Assembly (NCBI GenBank): GCA_947044405.1
Contig: CAMRHE010000028.1
Location: 5,117,001-5,181,000 of the forward strand
Source of the DNA: Leptodactylus fallax
Taxonomy: Eukaryota > Chordata > Amphibia > Anura > Leptodactylidae
Direction: 5' to 3'
Length of the DNA: 64,000 nt
Shown: in pieces, positions 11,360 to 24,789 of the stretch
How positions within the stretch are numbered: position 1 is the stretch's first letter
Layout: every line of letters begins with the position of its first letter
Translations under genes and position numbers: made by a program
The notes under the pieces: model-generated
Told to the model about the DNA's origin: nothing
The model's input: the letters and a program-made list of their open reading frames with translations, nothing else
Database searches by the model: none

Positions 11360-12021
11360 TGTTATGTCCGCACCTGTTCGAACTTTTGCGCCATCCGGCC
11401 GCATGCTGCGACGTAGGAGGCGGGTCCGGCTGTGATTCTTTCCTTTGGGTTTTTCCTGTATTGTCTGAACACAGTCCTATTCCTCACCTCCTTAATTGAT
11501 TTTTCACCACACCCATCTCCTTTACCTTGGTTTTCTCTGCTCCACTAGTAGTTAATTTTAGCCTTACCTTTGTGATTGACAGCCTATCCTGCTATCAAGT
11601 CTGGGGCGGGTTCTTTCTTCCTAGTTATTGTTTGCTCACATTCACATTGGCGCTGGTTATTGCATTGCGTGTACTGGCTATACTCCTTGCTCTTTGTTAC
11701 CTGCTCTTCTTATTTCCTGACCACTGGCTTACCTTTGACTTTTCTCTTGGATTGTGATTTTGTACTGCATTGCTCGATTGTTACCGACCCCTTGGCTGGC
11801 TGATCTCCCTTTGTTGTTTGTTCGTCCTGTCTGCATTCTGTGTTATCACTTATTATAAGGAGGGACTGTCGACCAGTTGCTGGCTGTCGCCTAGGACAGA
11901 TCGGGCAAGTTATCCAGGGACAGTGGAGGGTTCAGCTTTAGGGCTCACTGTCTTGTTGTGCCCCTCCCCCCAGGGTTCTGCAGCAGCACTGGGGAATTGC
12001 TCAACTGGCAATTCCCTTACA
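11360..12021 (+). mobile_element. Solo LTR, copy 1 (LTR retrotransposon family)
   Basis: 662 bp, starting TG (tgttatgtccgcacctgttc) and ending CA (ggcaattcccttaca). It is flanked by a perfect 5-bp duplication, gtcag, at 11355-11359 and 12022-12026. A second, inverted copy of nearly the same length is at 34721-35383 with its own duplication. The TG...CA ends, 5-bp duplications and shared length identify an LTR whose internal genes were lost by LTR-LTR recombination. The superfamily (Ty3/Gypsy, BEL or retrovirus-like) cannot be told without the internal region. Open frames inside it are not genes. Confidence 0.85.
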
Positions 12022-12026
12022 GTCAG

Positions 12027-14000
12027 GATGTAATGCTGAAATACAGGAAGACGAGCGGCATGCAAATTGATGTGGTTAATTGAAGCTTAAGACATTAAGG
12101 CCTTATTCACGCAAAAGTGCCATTTTTGACGGATCTAATGCCTGTGAATGTCCATTCTTTATTGGCTGTTGTGCATCTGTTTTGCATCCATTCTGTTTTT
12201 CCATTTATGATGGCAGAGTGTCAGGCCTTATACACGACCTATCCTGTATATTGAACACTCTCAGATTTTCAGGCTAGTTAGTTGCAGATAGGGTAACAGG
12301 CAGTCTTATATTATCAGACTCGCTCACAGAACCAAGCTTTCCTATACTTCCTTTAAACTGAGCATCTCCACTGTTAAACCAGTGCGGAAACACAGGTGTC
12401 TATGGGCAAAATGTGTTTTGCATTTCCACTAGAATGGTTGGAATAATTGGTCTAATGTAGGTCCCAGGGTTCGCCCCAGATTGCCATGGTGGAAAGGTTA
12501 AGAGGACTGAGGAAAGGGAGAAGAGCCATAACTACACCTATCTTTCTGCGCAATGTGCTATACTGTATATGTGGAACCTGCCGCAGTGTGTGAATTGTGC
12601 CTTCATGTTGTTTTGTAACCGGATGAATTTTGCTAAGTAAACTGAGCTGCGAGTATCTCTGTTTCAACAACCATCCTGTCTACTGTGCCTTCATTCACAC
12701 CTAACACCAAAGACACCCTGAATTCTACCTCAAGGCACTATCTTAGTATGGAGGAGATCGAATGGAGCAGTGGCCATGCATGGACACTGCCACTTCCTTC
12801 ATATCTATGGTCTGATGGAAGCCATTCAAGGCTGCGCTCTTTTGCTTTCAGGTTGCCCCATAGACTTTGAATGGAGGAGCAATACATGACCATTGATCCT
12901 TTCACTGTGGTTGTACAGTTAGTTGTAATGGAGGACACTGAACCCTGTTCTAGTGAATGGTGTGAGGTCAAAGTGGTGTCACCCCCGGCCTATACACATA
13001 TTTGACCTGTGCCCATTGAATCAACACTGACTCATGGTGTAGTCTTGACATGACTTGCAAAGGCCATAATAGATCATATAGAATGGGGTTATCCAGATAG
13101 GCCAACCCATTTAAGAACCTTTAAGGAAGAGGCTCCTTAAAACCTTTCCAATGATATTATTGATGGAGGAAGGGGTTCCATAGGTGAAGACCCTCCACCA
13201 GTTATTGACGTGTAAAGGATCAACTGGATAGTAATTCTCTGTCAAGTTCACTCATGGAAAATTCTAAATGATGTGGACAATGATCACATATATTTCATAG
13301 GGTCACGGTGTTCTGCAGGGCAGGGAATGTCTTACGGGGATCTCATTTCATGGACCATCACCAGTAGCATTTTTGACCATCTCAATAACATGTCAGAAGA
13401 TATTGAAAGGTGCACATACCCATGAGAGTCAATGACTATGAGCATGTTCCATCATCTCTCAGCCCTTCATATTATTTCAGGCAGTACACTGTGACACTTG
13501 GTTTCTAGTGTGGGCAGAAGATAAAGATTCCCATCTGTATGTGTAAAAACAGTTTCCATTCATCCGCCCATCATTAGTTGTGTGCACGGTTCTCTTATTT
13601 TAGCCGTCATGCACTTCCATTTATTGTGCTCTCATGTGCCAGATAATTTTACTGACAAGAGCCCCGAGGTCTAGAGCAAGTCTGATCAATTATCTGATGC
13701 TCTGCTAGACATCACAGTGTATTCTGCAGTGCAAGCATTCTCAGCTCCACATCAGCACTTCACTTCCTTTGAACATCATGGCTGTCAGAACTGCTGGAGC
13801 TGCCATATTAACAATAAGCAATACCAACTTTACTTTACTTTGACTCAACATATTTAAGTTACAATAAATGTCATTCAGTATTATCTTCAGTATCTACAAG
13901 ATTAGTTATGGAAGTGTTTTACTAGTTACTTAATGCAAGGAATGCCCTCAAAGTGACCATGTCAGGTGACTCCGGCTGCCCCGTCTGAGAACAAGATATG
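12027..14000. other. Anonymous stretch with MITE-like traces
   Basis: From 12095 the text ttaaggccttattcacgc resembles the start of small palindromic frog elements, without a clear matching end. Around 13085-13115, gaatggggttatccagatag is another weak MITE-like trace. No exon or protein family is recognised. Confidence 0.4.
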
Positions 14001-14952
14001 ACATAGGGAGAGGAGCTGAGCTCTGTGATATATAGGGTTATATGATAGAGGAGAGAAGCTGAGCTCTGTGATATATAGGGTTATATGATAGAGGAGAGAA
14101 GCTGAGCTCTGTGATATATAGGGTTATATGATAGAGGAGAGAAGCTGAGCTCTGTGATATATAGGGTTATATGATAGAGGAGAGAAGCTGAGCTCTGTGA
14201 TATATAGGGATATATGATAGAGGAGAGAAGCTGAGCTCTGTGATATATAGGGTTATATGATAGAGGAGAGAAGCTGAGCTCTGTGATATATAGGGATATA
14301 TGATAGAGGAGAGAAGCTGAGCTCTGTGATATATAGGGTTATATGATAGAGGAGAGAAGCTGAGCTCTGTGATATATAGGGTTACATGATAGAGGAGAGA
14401 AGCTGAGCTCTGTGATATATAGGTTATATGATAGAGGGAGAGAAGCTGAGCTCTGTGATATATAGGGTTATATGATAGAGGAGAGAAGCTGAGCTCTGTG
14501 ATATATAGGGTTATATGATAGAGGAGAGAAGCTGAGCTGTTTGATATGTAGGGTTATATGATAGAGGAGAGAAGCTGAGCTCTGTGATATATAGGGTTAT
14601 ATGATAGAGGAGAGAAGCTGAGCTGTGTGATATATAGGGTTATATGATAGAGGAGAGAAGCTGAGCTCTGTGATATATAGGGTTATATGATAGAGGAGAG
14701 AAGCTGAGCTGTGTGATATATAGGGTTATATGATAGAGGAGAGAAGCTGAGCTCTGTGATATATAGGGTTATATGATAGAGGAGAGAAGCTGAGCTCTCG
14801 GATATATAGGGTTATATGAGAGAGGAGAGAAGCTGAGCTCTGTGATATATAGGGTTATATGATAGAGGAGAGAAGCTGAGCTGTTTGATATATAGGGTTA
14901 GAGGAAAGAAGCTGAGCTCTGTGATATATAGGGTTATATGATAGAGGAGAGA
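14001..14952. repeat. 43-bp satellite, left segment
   Basis: About 22 units of a 43-bp repeat with core gatagaggagagaagctgag, then ctctgtgatatatagggttatat. Variants include gctgtttgatatgtag, ctctcggatatata and one-base deletions (ataggttatat). It continues after the L1-like insertion as the much longer segment 15593-23256. Open frames on the minus strand are a by-product of the period. Confidence 0.92.
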
Positions 14953-15592
14953 GGAGGGGATGTGGCGAGAAAGGAACTCTACTCCATTTATTGTGGACAT
15001 GTCCCCAAGTGGTGCCATACTGGCAAGACGTCTTTCGGTGGATTTCTTCTCTGGTGGGATTCTCCATACCCCCCTCACCAGCTTTGGCATTACTATTCCT
15101 GCAGATCGACTCTTTCCCAGCGGTACATAGAGTGATGAATGGACATGCCTTACTGTCAGCGTCATTGGCTCTTCTACGCAACTGGAAATCTGCTAACATC
15201 CCATCCAGAGGAGACCTAGTGACCATGGTGGAACTGACCTACCAACATGAGAGAATTCTTTCCCATGGCGTTCTTGGGGACAACCAATTCCAAAATAATT
15301 GGCTTCCGTGGACATTAAAGGCCCATCTGCATCGGCAGTAAACCCGACTGTGCTGCCATTAGAAGATCATAACTAATATTACTGTCATCTCTTGTTGCTT
15401 TATACCTGTATAAAGCTCCTTATTTTATCCTAATAACCCTACAACTCTTAGATAACTAACATATCTCCCTGCATATTAGTACCCTGTTTATTCTATGTTT
15501 ACTTTGACTTACAGCTACTTCAGTAGATTATTCGATAATACTTTCTTGAATGTTGTAATTGACCTTATAAAAATCTTAATAAAACTGATTGA
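14953..15592 (+). mobile_element. 5'-truncated L1-like LINE inserted in the satellite
   Basis: 640 bp of unrelated sequence interrupting the 43-bp array. It is flanked by a likely 15-bp duplication, atgatagaggagaga (14938-14952) and atgagagaggagaga (15593-15607), one mismatch; both words also occur as satellite variants, so the duplication is suggestive only. The left part encodes the end of an ORF2-like protein (to 15341). It is followed by an AT-rich 3' untranslated region with aataaaactgattga at the end. Truncation at the 5' end and a 3' tail fit target-primed reverse transcription. Confidence 0.75.
14955..15341 (+). pseudogene. L1-like ORF2, C-terminal fragment
   Basis: The open frame has no internal stop from the 5' truncation point to TAA at 15339-15341, about 128 codons. 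It begins CGEKGTLLHLLWTCPQVVPY. The C...H....C spacing before W resembles the terminal zinc-knuckle-like motif of L1-clade ORF2 proteins. A later segment (HRVMNGHALLSASLALLRNW) fits the conserved helix after it. Reverse transcriptase and endonuclease domains are absent because of the truncation, so it cannot be functional. A frog L1 or Tx1-like lineage is likely; I cannot separate these. Confidence 0.7.
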
Positions 15593-18500
15593 ATGAGAGA
15601 GGAGAGAAGCTGAGCTGTGTGATATATAGGGTTATATGATAGAGGAGAGAAGCTGAGCACTGTGATATATAGGGTTATATGATAGAGGAGAGAAGCTGAG
15701 CACTGTGATATATAGTTTATATGATAGAGGAGAGAAGCTGAGCTCTGTGATATATAGGGTTATATGATAGAGGAGAGAAGCTGAGCTCTGTGATATATAG
15801 GTTAATATGATAGAGGGAGAGAAGCTGAGCTCTGTGATATATAGAGTTATATGATAGAGGAGAGAAGCTGAGCTCTGTGATATATAGGTTATATGATAGA
15901 GGGAGATAAGCTGAGCTCTGTGATATATAGGGTTATATGATAGAGGAGAGAAGCTGAGCACTGTGATATATAGGTTATATGATAGAGGAGAGAAGCTGAG
16001 CTCTGTGATATATAGGGTTATATGATAGAGGAGAGAAGCTGAGCACTGTGATATATAGGGTTATATGATAGAGGAGAGAAGCTGAGCTGTGTGATATATA
16101 GGTTATATGATAGAGGAGAGAAGCTGAGCTGTGTGATATATAGGGTTATATGATAGAGGAGAGAAGCTGAGCTGTGTGATATATAGGGTTATATGAGAGA
16201 GGAGAGAAGCTGAGCTCTGTGATATATAGGTTATATGATAGAGGAGAGAAGCTGAGCTGTGTGATATATAGGGTTATATGATAGAGGAGAGAAGCTGAGC
16301 TCTGTGATATATAGGGTAATATGATAGAGGGAGAGAAGCTGAGCTCTGTGATATATAGAGTTATATGATAGAGGAGAGAAGCTGAGCTCTGTGATATATA
16401 GGTTATATGATAGAGGGAGATAAGCTGAGCTCTGTGATATATAGGGTTATATGATAGAGGAGAGAAGCTGAGCTCTGTGATATATAGGTTATATGATAGA
16501 GGGAGAGAAGCTGAGCTCTGTGATTTATAGGGTTATATGAGAGGGAGAGAAGCTGAGCTCTGTGATATACAGGGTTATATGATAGAGGAGAGAAGCTGAG
16601 CTGTGTGATATATAGGGTTATATGATAGAGGAGAGAAGCTGAGCTCTGTGATATATAGGGTTATATGATAGAGGAGAGAAGCTGAGCTCTGTGATATATA
16701 GGGTTATATGATAGAGGAGAGAAGCTGAGCTCTCGGATATATAGGGATATGATAGAGGAGAGAAGCTGAGCTCTGTGATATATAGGGTTATATGATAGAG
16801 GAGAGAAGCTGAGCTCTGTGATATATAGGGATATATGATAGAGGAGAGAAGCTGAGCTCTGTGATATATAGGGTTATATGATAGAGGAGAGAAGCTGAGT
16901 TCTGTGATATATAGGGATATATGATAGAGGAGAGAAGCTGAGCTCTGTGATATATAGGGTTATATGATAGAGGAGAGAAGCTGAGCTCTGTGATATATAG
17001 GTTATATGATCGAGGAGAGAAGCTGAGCTCTGTGATATATAGGGTTATATGATAGAGGAGAGAAGCTGATCTCTGTGATATATAGGGTTATATGATAGAG
17101 GAGAGAAGCTGAGCTCTGTGATATATAGGGTTATATGATAGAGGAGAGAAGCTGAGCTCTGTGATATATAGGGTTACATGATAGAGGGAGAGAAGCTGAG
17201 CTCTGTGATATATAGGGTTATATGATAGAGGAGAGAAGCTGAGCTCTGTGATATATAGGTTATATGATAGAGGGAGAGAAGCTGAGCTCTGTGATATATA
17301 GGGTTATATGATAGAGGAGAGAAGCTGAGCTCTGTGATATATAGGGTTATATGATAGAGGAGAGAAGCTGAGCTGTTTGATATGTAGGGTTATATGATAG
17401 AGGAGAGAAGCTGAGCTCTGTGATATATAGGGTTATATGATAGAGGAGAGAAGCTGATCTCTGTGATATATAGGGTTATATGATAGAGGAGAGAAGCTGA
17501 GCTCTGTGATATATAGGGTTATATGATATAGGAGAGAAGCTGAGCTCTGTGATATATAGGGTTATATGATAGAGGAGAGAAGCTGAGCACTGTGATATAT
17601 AGGTTATATGATAGAGGAGAGAAGCTGAGCTCTGTGATATATAGGGTTATATGATAGAGGAGAGAAGCTGAGCACTGTGATATATAGGGTTATATGATAG
17701 AGGAGAGAAGCTGAGCTGTGTGATATATAGGTTATATGATAGAGGAGAGAAGCTGAGCTGTGTGATATATAGGGTTATATGATAGAGGAGAGAAGCTGAG
17801 CTGTGTGATATATAGGGTTGTATGAGAGAGGAGAGAAGCTGAGCTGTGTGATATATAGGTTATATGATAGAGGAGAGAAGCTGAGCTGTGTGATATATAG
17901 GGTTATATGATAGAGGAGAGAAGCTGAGCTGTGTGATATATAGGGTTATATGAGAGAGGAGAGAAGCTGAGCTCTGTGATATATAGGTTATATGATAGAG
18001 GAGAGAAGCTGAGCTGTGTGATATATAGGGTTATATGATAGAGGAGAGAAGCTGAGCTGTGTGATATATAGGGTTATATGAGAGAGGAGAGAAGCTGAGC
18101 TCTGTGATATATAGGTTATATGATAGAGGAGAGAAGCTGAGCTGTGTGATATATAGGGTTATATGATAGAGGAGAGAAGCTGAGCTCTGTGATATATAGG
18201 GTAATATGATAGAGGGAGAGAAGCTGAGCTCTGTGATATATAGAGTTATATGATAGAGGAGAGAAGCTGAGCTCTGTGATATATAGGTTATATGATAGAG
18301 GGAGATAAGCTGAGCTCTGTGATATATAGGGTTATATGATAGAGGAGAGAAGCTGAGCTCTGTGATATATAGGTTATATGATAGAGGGAGAGAAGCTGAG
18401 CTCTGTGATTTATAGGGTTATATGAGAGGGAGAGAAGCTGAGCTCTGTGATATACAGGGTTATATGATAGAGGAGAGAAGCTGAGCTGTGTGATATATAG

Positions 18501-21500
18501 GGTTATATGATAGAGGAGAGAAGCTGAGCTCTGTGATATATAGGGTTATATGATAGAGGAGAGAAGCTGAGCTGTTTGATATGTAGGGTTATATGATAGA
18601 GGAGAGAAGCTGAGCTCTGTGATATATAGGGTTATATGATAGAGGAGAGAAGCTGATCTCTGTGATATATAGGGTTATATGATAGAGGAGAGAAGCTGAG
18701 CTCTGTGATATATAGGGTTATATGATATAGGAGAGAAGCTGAGCTCTGTGATATATAGGGTTATATGATAGAGGAGAGAAGCTGAGCACTGTGATATATA
18801 GGTTATATGATAGAGGAGAGAAGCTGAGCTCTGTGATATATAGGGTTATATGATAGAGGAGAGAAGCTGAGCACTGTGATATATAGGGTTATATGATAGA
18901 GGAGAGAAGCTGAGCTGTGTGATATATAGGTTATATGATAGAGGAGAGAAGCTGAGCTGTGTGATATATAGGGTTATATGATAGAGGAGAGAAGCTGAGC
19001 TATGTGATATATAGGGTTATATGAGAGAGGAGAGAAGCTGAGCTGTGTGATATATAGGTTATATGATAGAGGAGAGAAGCTGAGCTGTGTGATATATAGG
19101 GTTATATGATAGAGGAGAGAAGCTGAGCTGTGTGATATATAGGGTTATATGAGAGAGGAGAGAAGCTGAGCTCTGTGATATATAGGTTATATGATAGAGG
19201 AGAGAAGCTGAGCTGTGTGATATATAGGGTTATATGATAGAGGAGAGAAGCTGAGCTGTGTGATATATAGGGTTATATGAGAGAGGAGAGAAGCTGAGCT
19301 CTGTGATATATAGGTTATATGATAGAGGAGAGAAGCTGAGCTGTGTGATATATAGGGTTATATGATAGAGGAGAGAAGCTGAGCTCTGTGATATATAGGG
19401 TAATATGATAGAGGGAGAGAAGCTGAGCTCTGTGATATATAGAGTTATATGATAGAGGAGAGAAGCTGAGCTCTGTGATATATAGGTTATATGATAGAGG
19501 GAGATAAGCTGAGCTCTGTGATATATAGGGTTATATGATAGAGGAGAGAAGCTGAGCTCTGTGATATATAGGTTATATGATAGAGGGAGAGAAGCTGAGC
19601 TCTGTGATTTATAGGGTTATATGAGAGGGAGAGAAGCTGAGCTCTGTGATATACAGGGTTATATGATAGAGGAGAGAAGCTGAGCTGTGTGATATATAGG
19701 GTTATATGATAGAGGAGAGAAGCTGAGCTCTGTGATATATAGGGTTATATGATAGAGGAGAGAAGCTGAGCTCTGTGATATATAGGGTTATATGATAGAG
19801 GAGAGAAGCTGAGCTCTCGGATATATAGGGATATGATAGAGGAGAGAAGCTGAGCTCTGTGATATATAGGGTTATATGATAGAGGAGAGAAGCTGAGCTC
19901 TGTGATATATAGGGTTATATGATAGAGGAGATAAGCTGAGCTCTGTGATATATAGGGTTATATGATAGAGGAGAGAAGCTGAGCTGTGTGATATATAGGG
20001 TTATATGATAGAGGAGAGAAGCTGAGCTCTGTGATATATAGGGTTATATGATAGAAGAGAGAAGCTGAGCTCTGTGATATATAGGGTTATATGATAGAAG
20101 AGAGAAGCTGAGCTCTGTGATATATAGGGTTATATGATAGAGGAGAAAAGCTGACCTCTGTGATATATAGGGTTATATGATAGAAGAGAGAAGCTGAGCT
20201 CTGTGATATATAGGGTTATATGATAGAGGAGAGAAGCTGAGCTCTGTGATATATAGGGTTATATGATAGAGGAGAGAAGCTGAGCTCTGTGATATATAGG
20301 GGTATATGATAGAGGAGAGAAGCTGAGCTCTGTGATATATAGGGGTATATGATAGAGGAGAGAAGCTGAGCTCTGTGATATATAGGTTATATGATAGAGG
20401 AGAGAAGCTGAGCTGTGTGATATATAGGGTTATATGATAGAGGAGAGAAGCTGAGCTCTGTGATATATAGGGTTATATGATAGAGGAGAGAAGCTGATCT
20501 CTGTGATATATAGGGTTTTATGATAGAGGAGAAGCTGAGCTCTGTGATATATAGGGTAATATGATAGAGGGAGAGAAGCTGAGCTCTGTGATATATAGAG
20601 TTATATGATAGAGGAGAGAAGCTGAGCTCTGTGATATATAGGTTATATGATAGAGGAGAGAAGCTGAGCTCTGTGATATATAGGGTTATATGATAGAGGA
20701 GAGAAGCTGAGCTCTGTGATATATAGGTTATATGATAGAGGAGAGAAGCTGAGCTCTGTGATATATAGGGTTATATGATAGAGGAGAGAAGCTGAGCTCT
20801 GTGATATATAGGGTTATATGATAGAGGGAGTGAAGCTGAGCTCTGTGATATATAGGGTTATATGATAGAGGAGAGAAGCTGAGCTCTGTGATATATTGGT
20901 TATATGATAGAGGAGAGAAGCTGAGCTCTGTGATATATAGGGTTATATGATAGAGGGAGAGAAGCTGAGCTCTGTGATATATAGGATTATATGATAGAAG
21001 AGAGAAGCTGAGCTCTGTGATATATAGGGTATATGATAGAGGAGAGAAGCTGAGCTCTGTGATATATAGGGTTATATGATAGAGGAGAGAAGCTGAGCTC
21101 TGTGATATATAGGTTAATATGATAGAGGGAGAGAAGCTGAGCTCTGTGATATATAGAGTTATATGATAGAGGAGAGAAGCTGAGCTCTGTGATATATAGG
21201 TTATATGATAGAGGGAGATAAGCTGAGCTCTGTGATATATAGGGTTATATGATAGAGGAGAGAAGCTGAGCACTGTGATATATAGGTTATATGATAGAGG
21301 AGAGAAGCTGAGCTCTGTGATATATAGGGTTATATGATAGAGGAGAGAAGCTGAGCACTGTGATATATAGGGTTATATGATAGAGGAGAGAAGCTGAGCT
21401 GTGTGATATATAGGTTATATGATAGAGGAGAGAAGCTGAGCTGTGTGATATATAGGGTTATATGATAGAGGAGAGAAGCTGAGCTGTGTGATATATAGGG

Positions 21501-23256
21501 TTATATGAGAGAGGAGAGAAGCTGAGCTCTGTGATATATAGGTTATATGATAGAGGAGAGAAGCTGAGCTGTGTGATATATAGGGTTATATGATAGAGGA
21601 GAGAAGCTGAGCTCTGTGATATATAGGGTAATATGATAGAGGGAGAGAAGCTGAGCTCTGTGATATATAGAGTTATATGATAGAGGAGAGAAGCTGAGCT
21701 CTGTGATATATAGGTTATATGATAGAGGGAGATAAGCTGAGCTCTGTGATATATAGGGTTATATGATAGAGGAGAGAAGCTGAGCTCTGTGATATATAGG
21801 TTATATGATAGAGGGAGAGAAGCTGAGCTCTGTGATTTATAGGGTTATATGAGAGGGAGAGAAGCTGAGCTCTGTGATATACAGGGTTATATGATAGAGA
21901 AGAGAAGCTGAGCTGTGTGATATATAGGGTTATATGATAGAGGAGAGAAGCTGAGCTCTGTGATATATAGGGTTATATGATAGAGGAGAGAAGCTGAGCT
22001 CTGTGATATATAGGGTTATATGATAGAGGAGAGAAGCTGAGCTCTCGGATATATAGGGATATGATAGAGGAGAGAAGCTGATCTCTGTGATATATAGGGT
22101 TATATGATAGAGGAGAGAAGCTGAGCTCTGTGATATATAGGGTTATATGATAGAGGAGATAAGCTGAGCTCTGTGATATATAGGGTTATATGATAGAGGA
22201 GAGAAGCTGAGCTGTGTGATATATAGGGTTATATGATAGAGGAGAGAAGCTGAGCTCTGTGATATATAGGGTTATATGATAGAAGAGAGAAGCTGAGCTC
22301 TGTGATATATAGGGTTATATGATAGAAGAGAGAAGCTGAGCTCTGTGATATATAGGGTTATATGATAGAGGAGAAAAGCTGACCTCTGTGATATATAGGG
22401 TTATATGATAGAAGAGAGAAGCTGAGCTCTGTGATATATAGGGTTATATGATAGAGGAGAGAAGCTGAGCTCTGTGATATATAGGGTTATATGATAGAGG
22501 AGAGAAGCTGAGCTCTGTGATATATAGGGGTATATGATAGAGGAGAGAAGCTGAGCTCTGTGATATATAGGGGTATATGATAGAGGAGAGAAGCTGAGCT
22601 CTGTGATATATAGGGTTATATGATAGAGGAGAGAAGCTGAGCTCTGTGATATATAGGGTTATATGATAGAGGAGAAGCTGAGCTCTGTGATATATAGGGT
22701 AATATGATAGAGGGAGAGAAGCTGAGCTCTGTGATATATAGCGTTATATGATAGAGGAGAGAAGCTGAGCTCTGTGATATATAGGTTATATGATAGAGGA
22801 GAGAAGCTGAGCTCTCTGATATATAGGGTTATATGATAGAGGAGAGAAGCTGAGCTCTGTGATATATAGGGTTATATGATAGAGGAGAGAAGCTGAGCTC
22901 TGTGATATATAGGTTATATGATAGAGGAGAGAAGCTGAGCTCTGTGATATATAGGGTTATATGATAGAGGAGAGAAGCTGAGCTCTGTGATATATAGGGT
23001 TATATGATAGAGGGAGAGAAGCTGAGCTCTGTGATATATAGGGTTATATGATACAGGAGAGAAGCTGAGCTCTGTGATATATAGGTTATATGATAGAGGA
23101 GAGAAGCTGAGCTCTGTGATATATTGGTTATATGATAGAGGAGAGAAGCTGAGCTCTGTGATATATAGGGTTATATGATAGAAGAGAGAAGCTGAGCTCT
23201 GTGATATATAGGGTATATGATAGAGGAGAGAAGCTGAGCTCTGTGATATATAGGTT
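15593..23256. repeat. 43-bp satellite, main segment, with higher-order blocks
   Basis: About 178 units of the same 43-bp repeat as 14001-14952. Rare variants recur in the same order, marking duplicated multi-unit blocks: tgatttatagggttatat occurs at 16521, 18406, 19605 and 21833, and each time is followed about 45 bp later by gatatacaggg. Another block (about 15790-15960) recurs at about 21110-21273. There is no inversion inside the array. The longest minus-strand open stretch (20728-21273) is an effect of the period. Confidence 0.92.
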
Positions 23257-23759
23257 TGTTTGATAGAGCATCAGACAGATGACTGTGTTTCCCTTAGGAG
23301 AAGTCAGGGCATGCTGAGTCTAGCTATTACAGCTCTATATAGAGAGATACTAGAAGCGAAGTTGCACTAGTGATATATTCTGGGCATATCTGGCGGAGAA
23401 CCATGACGTGGCTCATCCCAATCCTCCAATGGAACTCCAATTGCACTGGTGCCCTATTTTGCAAGATTTTTGGTTTGCTATTCCATCATATTCAGTAAAG
23501 TTAACCTGTTGTTCAAAAGCAACCACTGATTCCTGGGTCATTTCTGCATGTACTATCAAAGGCCCTTCTGACCACCATCACCTGACTCAATGAGGGTGAA
23601 GATTACCCCAACTGGAAGTGCTTAGGGAAACTACTACCACCATCAGTTATTCTACAGGCCCCCTTAGCTCTGCACCAACTCAGGAGGTTGTCAGAAGGAG
23701 ACAGTTGATTGTTTTGGCCACTGCTGAAAACAATTACTTTCCCATCCACCGGATTGCAA
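23257..23759. other. Anonymous stretch with a diverged dispersed repeat
   Basis: Bases about 23570-23680 (accaccatca, aactggaagtgcttaggg, aaactactaccaccatca) resemble about 43990-44075 in the same orientation, so a dispersed repeat of unknown class is likely. No gene is recognised. Confidence 0.35.
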
Positions 23760-23945
23760 GTTTACCAAGAAGAATTGATGGAAGGCAAAAGGCAAAGGTC
23801 ATACCAAATATTGATGGGATTTACATTTCTCTTTTCTTCATTCACTTAATTTTGTTAACTGACAAAAATACACTATTAATCCTTCTATTTTTTTTTTTTA
23901 TCATTTTTACTTTACAGCAATTTTTCCCACACATGCCTAGAGATA
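23760..23945 (+). mobile_element. Tc1-like transposon remnant (3' end)
   Basis: The plus strand reads from the last transposase codons (SLPRRIDGRQKAK, compare the RRIDAVLKAK-type tail of Tc1-like transposases) into the 3' end: accaaatattgatgggattt, ttcattcactta and cttctattttt. It stops at cacacatgcctag, so the terminal repeat is cut off. Bases 23785-23850 are the inverted equivalent of 4209-4273. Confidence 0.6.
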
Positions 23946-24789
23946 GAGGTTTTCTTTGCAGCAGATAACATCTCTATAGATAACACCACTGCCCCATCAT
24001 TTCATCCACTAATGACAATAGATGATGTCACAGATTATCTACTCACTCTCACTGCACAGAGCCACAAAACTCTCCCATAGACCTCAATGCGGTAAAGCAT
24101 ATCATTAAATGCTGTTAAGAGAGAAATGGAGTGGCTCAGGCAAGATGGCCGCCCCCATACTCATGTATAGAAAATAGAATAAAAAATCTACAAAAATAGA
24201 ATAAAAAATCTACAGAAAATAAAAACAGATTAGAAAAAAGTGATCGATTTCACTATCTGGTTATAATAAATAAAGACTTGCCTGGACAATGTGTTAGTAA
24301 AGTCTAATATCCTGATAAGTGCCATCTAGATGGTGGTTGAGGATTCTAGTTATCCGTGTGGATTTTCCTGTTCTATCAATATTGTCCTTGTTTATCATAC
24401 ACTGAGCGGTGGGCGATCGCCCCGTAACAGGTTGCTTCGTGACTCACTGTTGATATTGGTCCTGCAGCTTTCGGCGGCCGCCATGGGTTAACCTCCCACT
24501 CGTGCTGTGTAAACACTTCATCCTGGTTCACTAAGCTAAAATTTTAATTAGAAGACACAGCGAGCGCTCCTGCCATGTCCAATACAGTAAGCTGCGCGTT
24601 TTAGACTCCAAATATTTTATGCTCCTTACCCCTCACCTCACATCCACTTCATTTGTTGACAAAGCAAGCTGTGTACACAAACTTCTAAGACATCTTGCCT
24701 TATGTAAGATGGTAGAAGACTCCAGAACAATAAAGCAAGATCAGGTGCCGTAAGTTTTGTAAAGTGTCTGGCACCAGATGTATGTCTGG
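23946..24789. other. Anonymous stretch
   Basis: Mostly AT-rich, with a short GC-richer patch at about 24405-24500 (gggcgatcgccccgtaac, ggcggccgccatggg). I see no exon, CpG-island-sized region or known element. Confidence 0.4.

Noticed and set aside
11855..11870. TATA-like box in the first solo LTR (ttattataagg)
   Set aside because: The corresponding position in the second LTR copy does not keep it, so I do not call a promoter.
20728..21273. 181-codon minus-strand open frame
   Set aside because: It lies entirely in the 43-bp satellite and repeats LYHITLYITELSFSPLSYN-type text; it is a consequence of the period.
14001..23256. Telomere-like repeat (gggtta words)
   Set aside because: The gggtta occurs once per 43-bp unit, not as a hexamer array.
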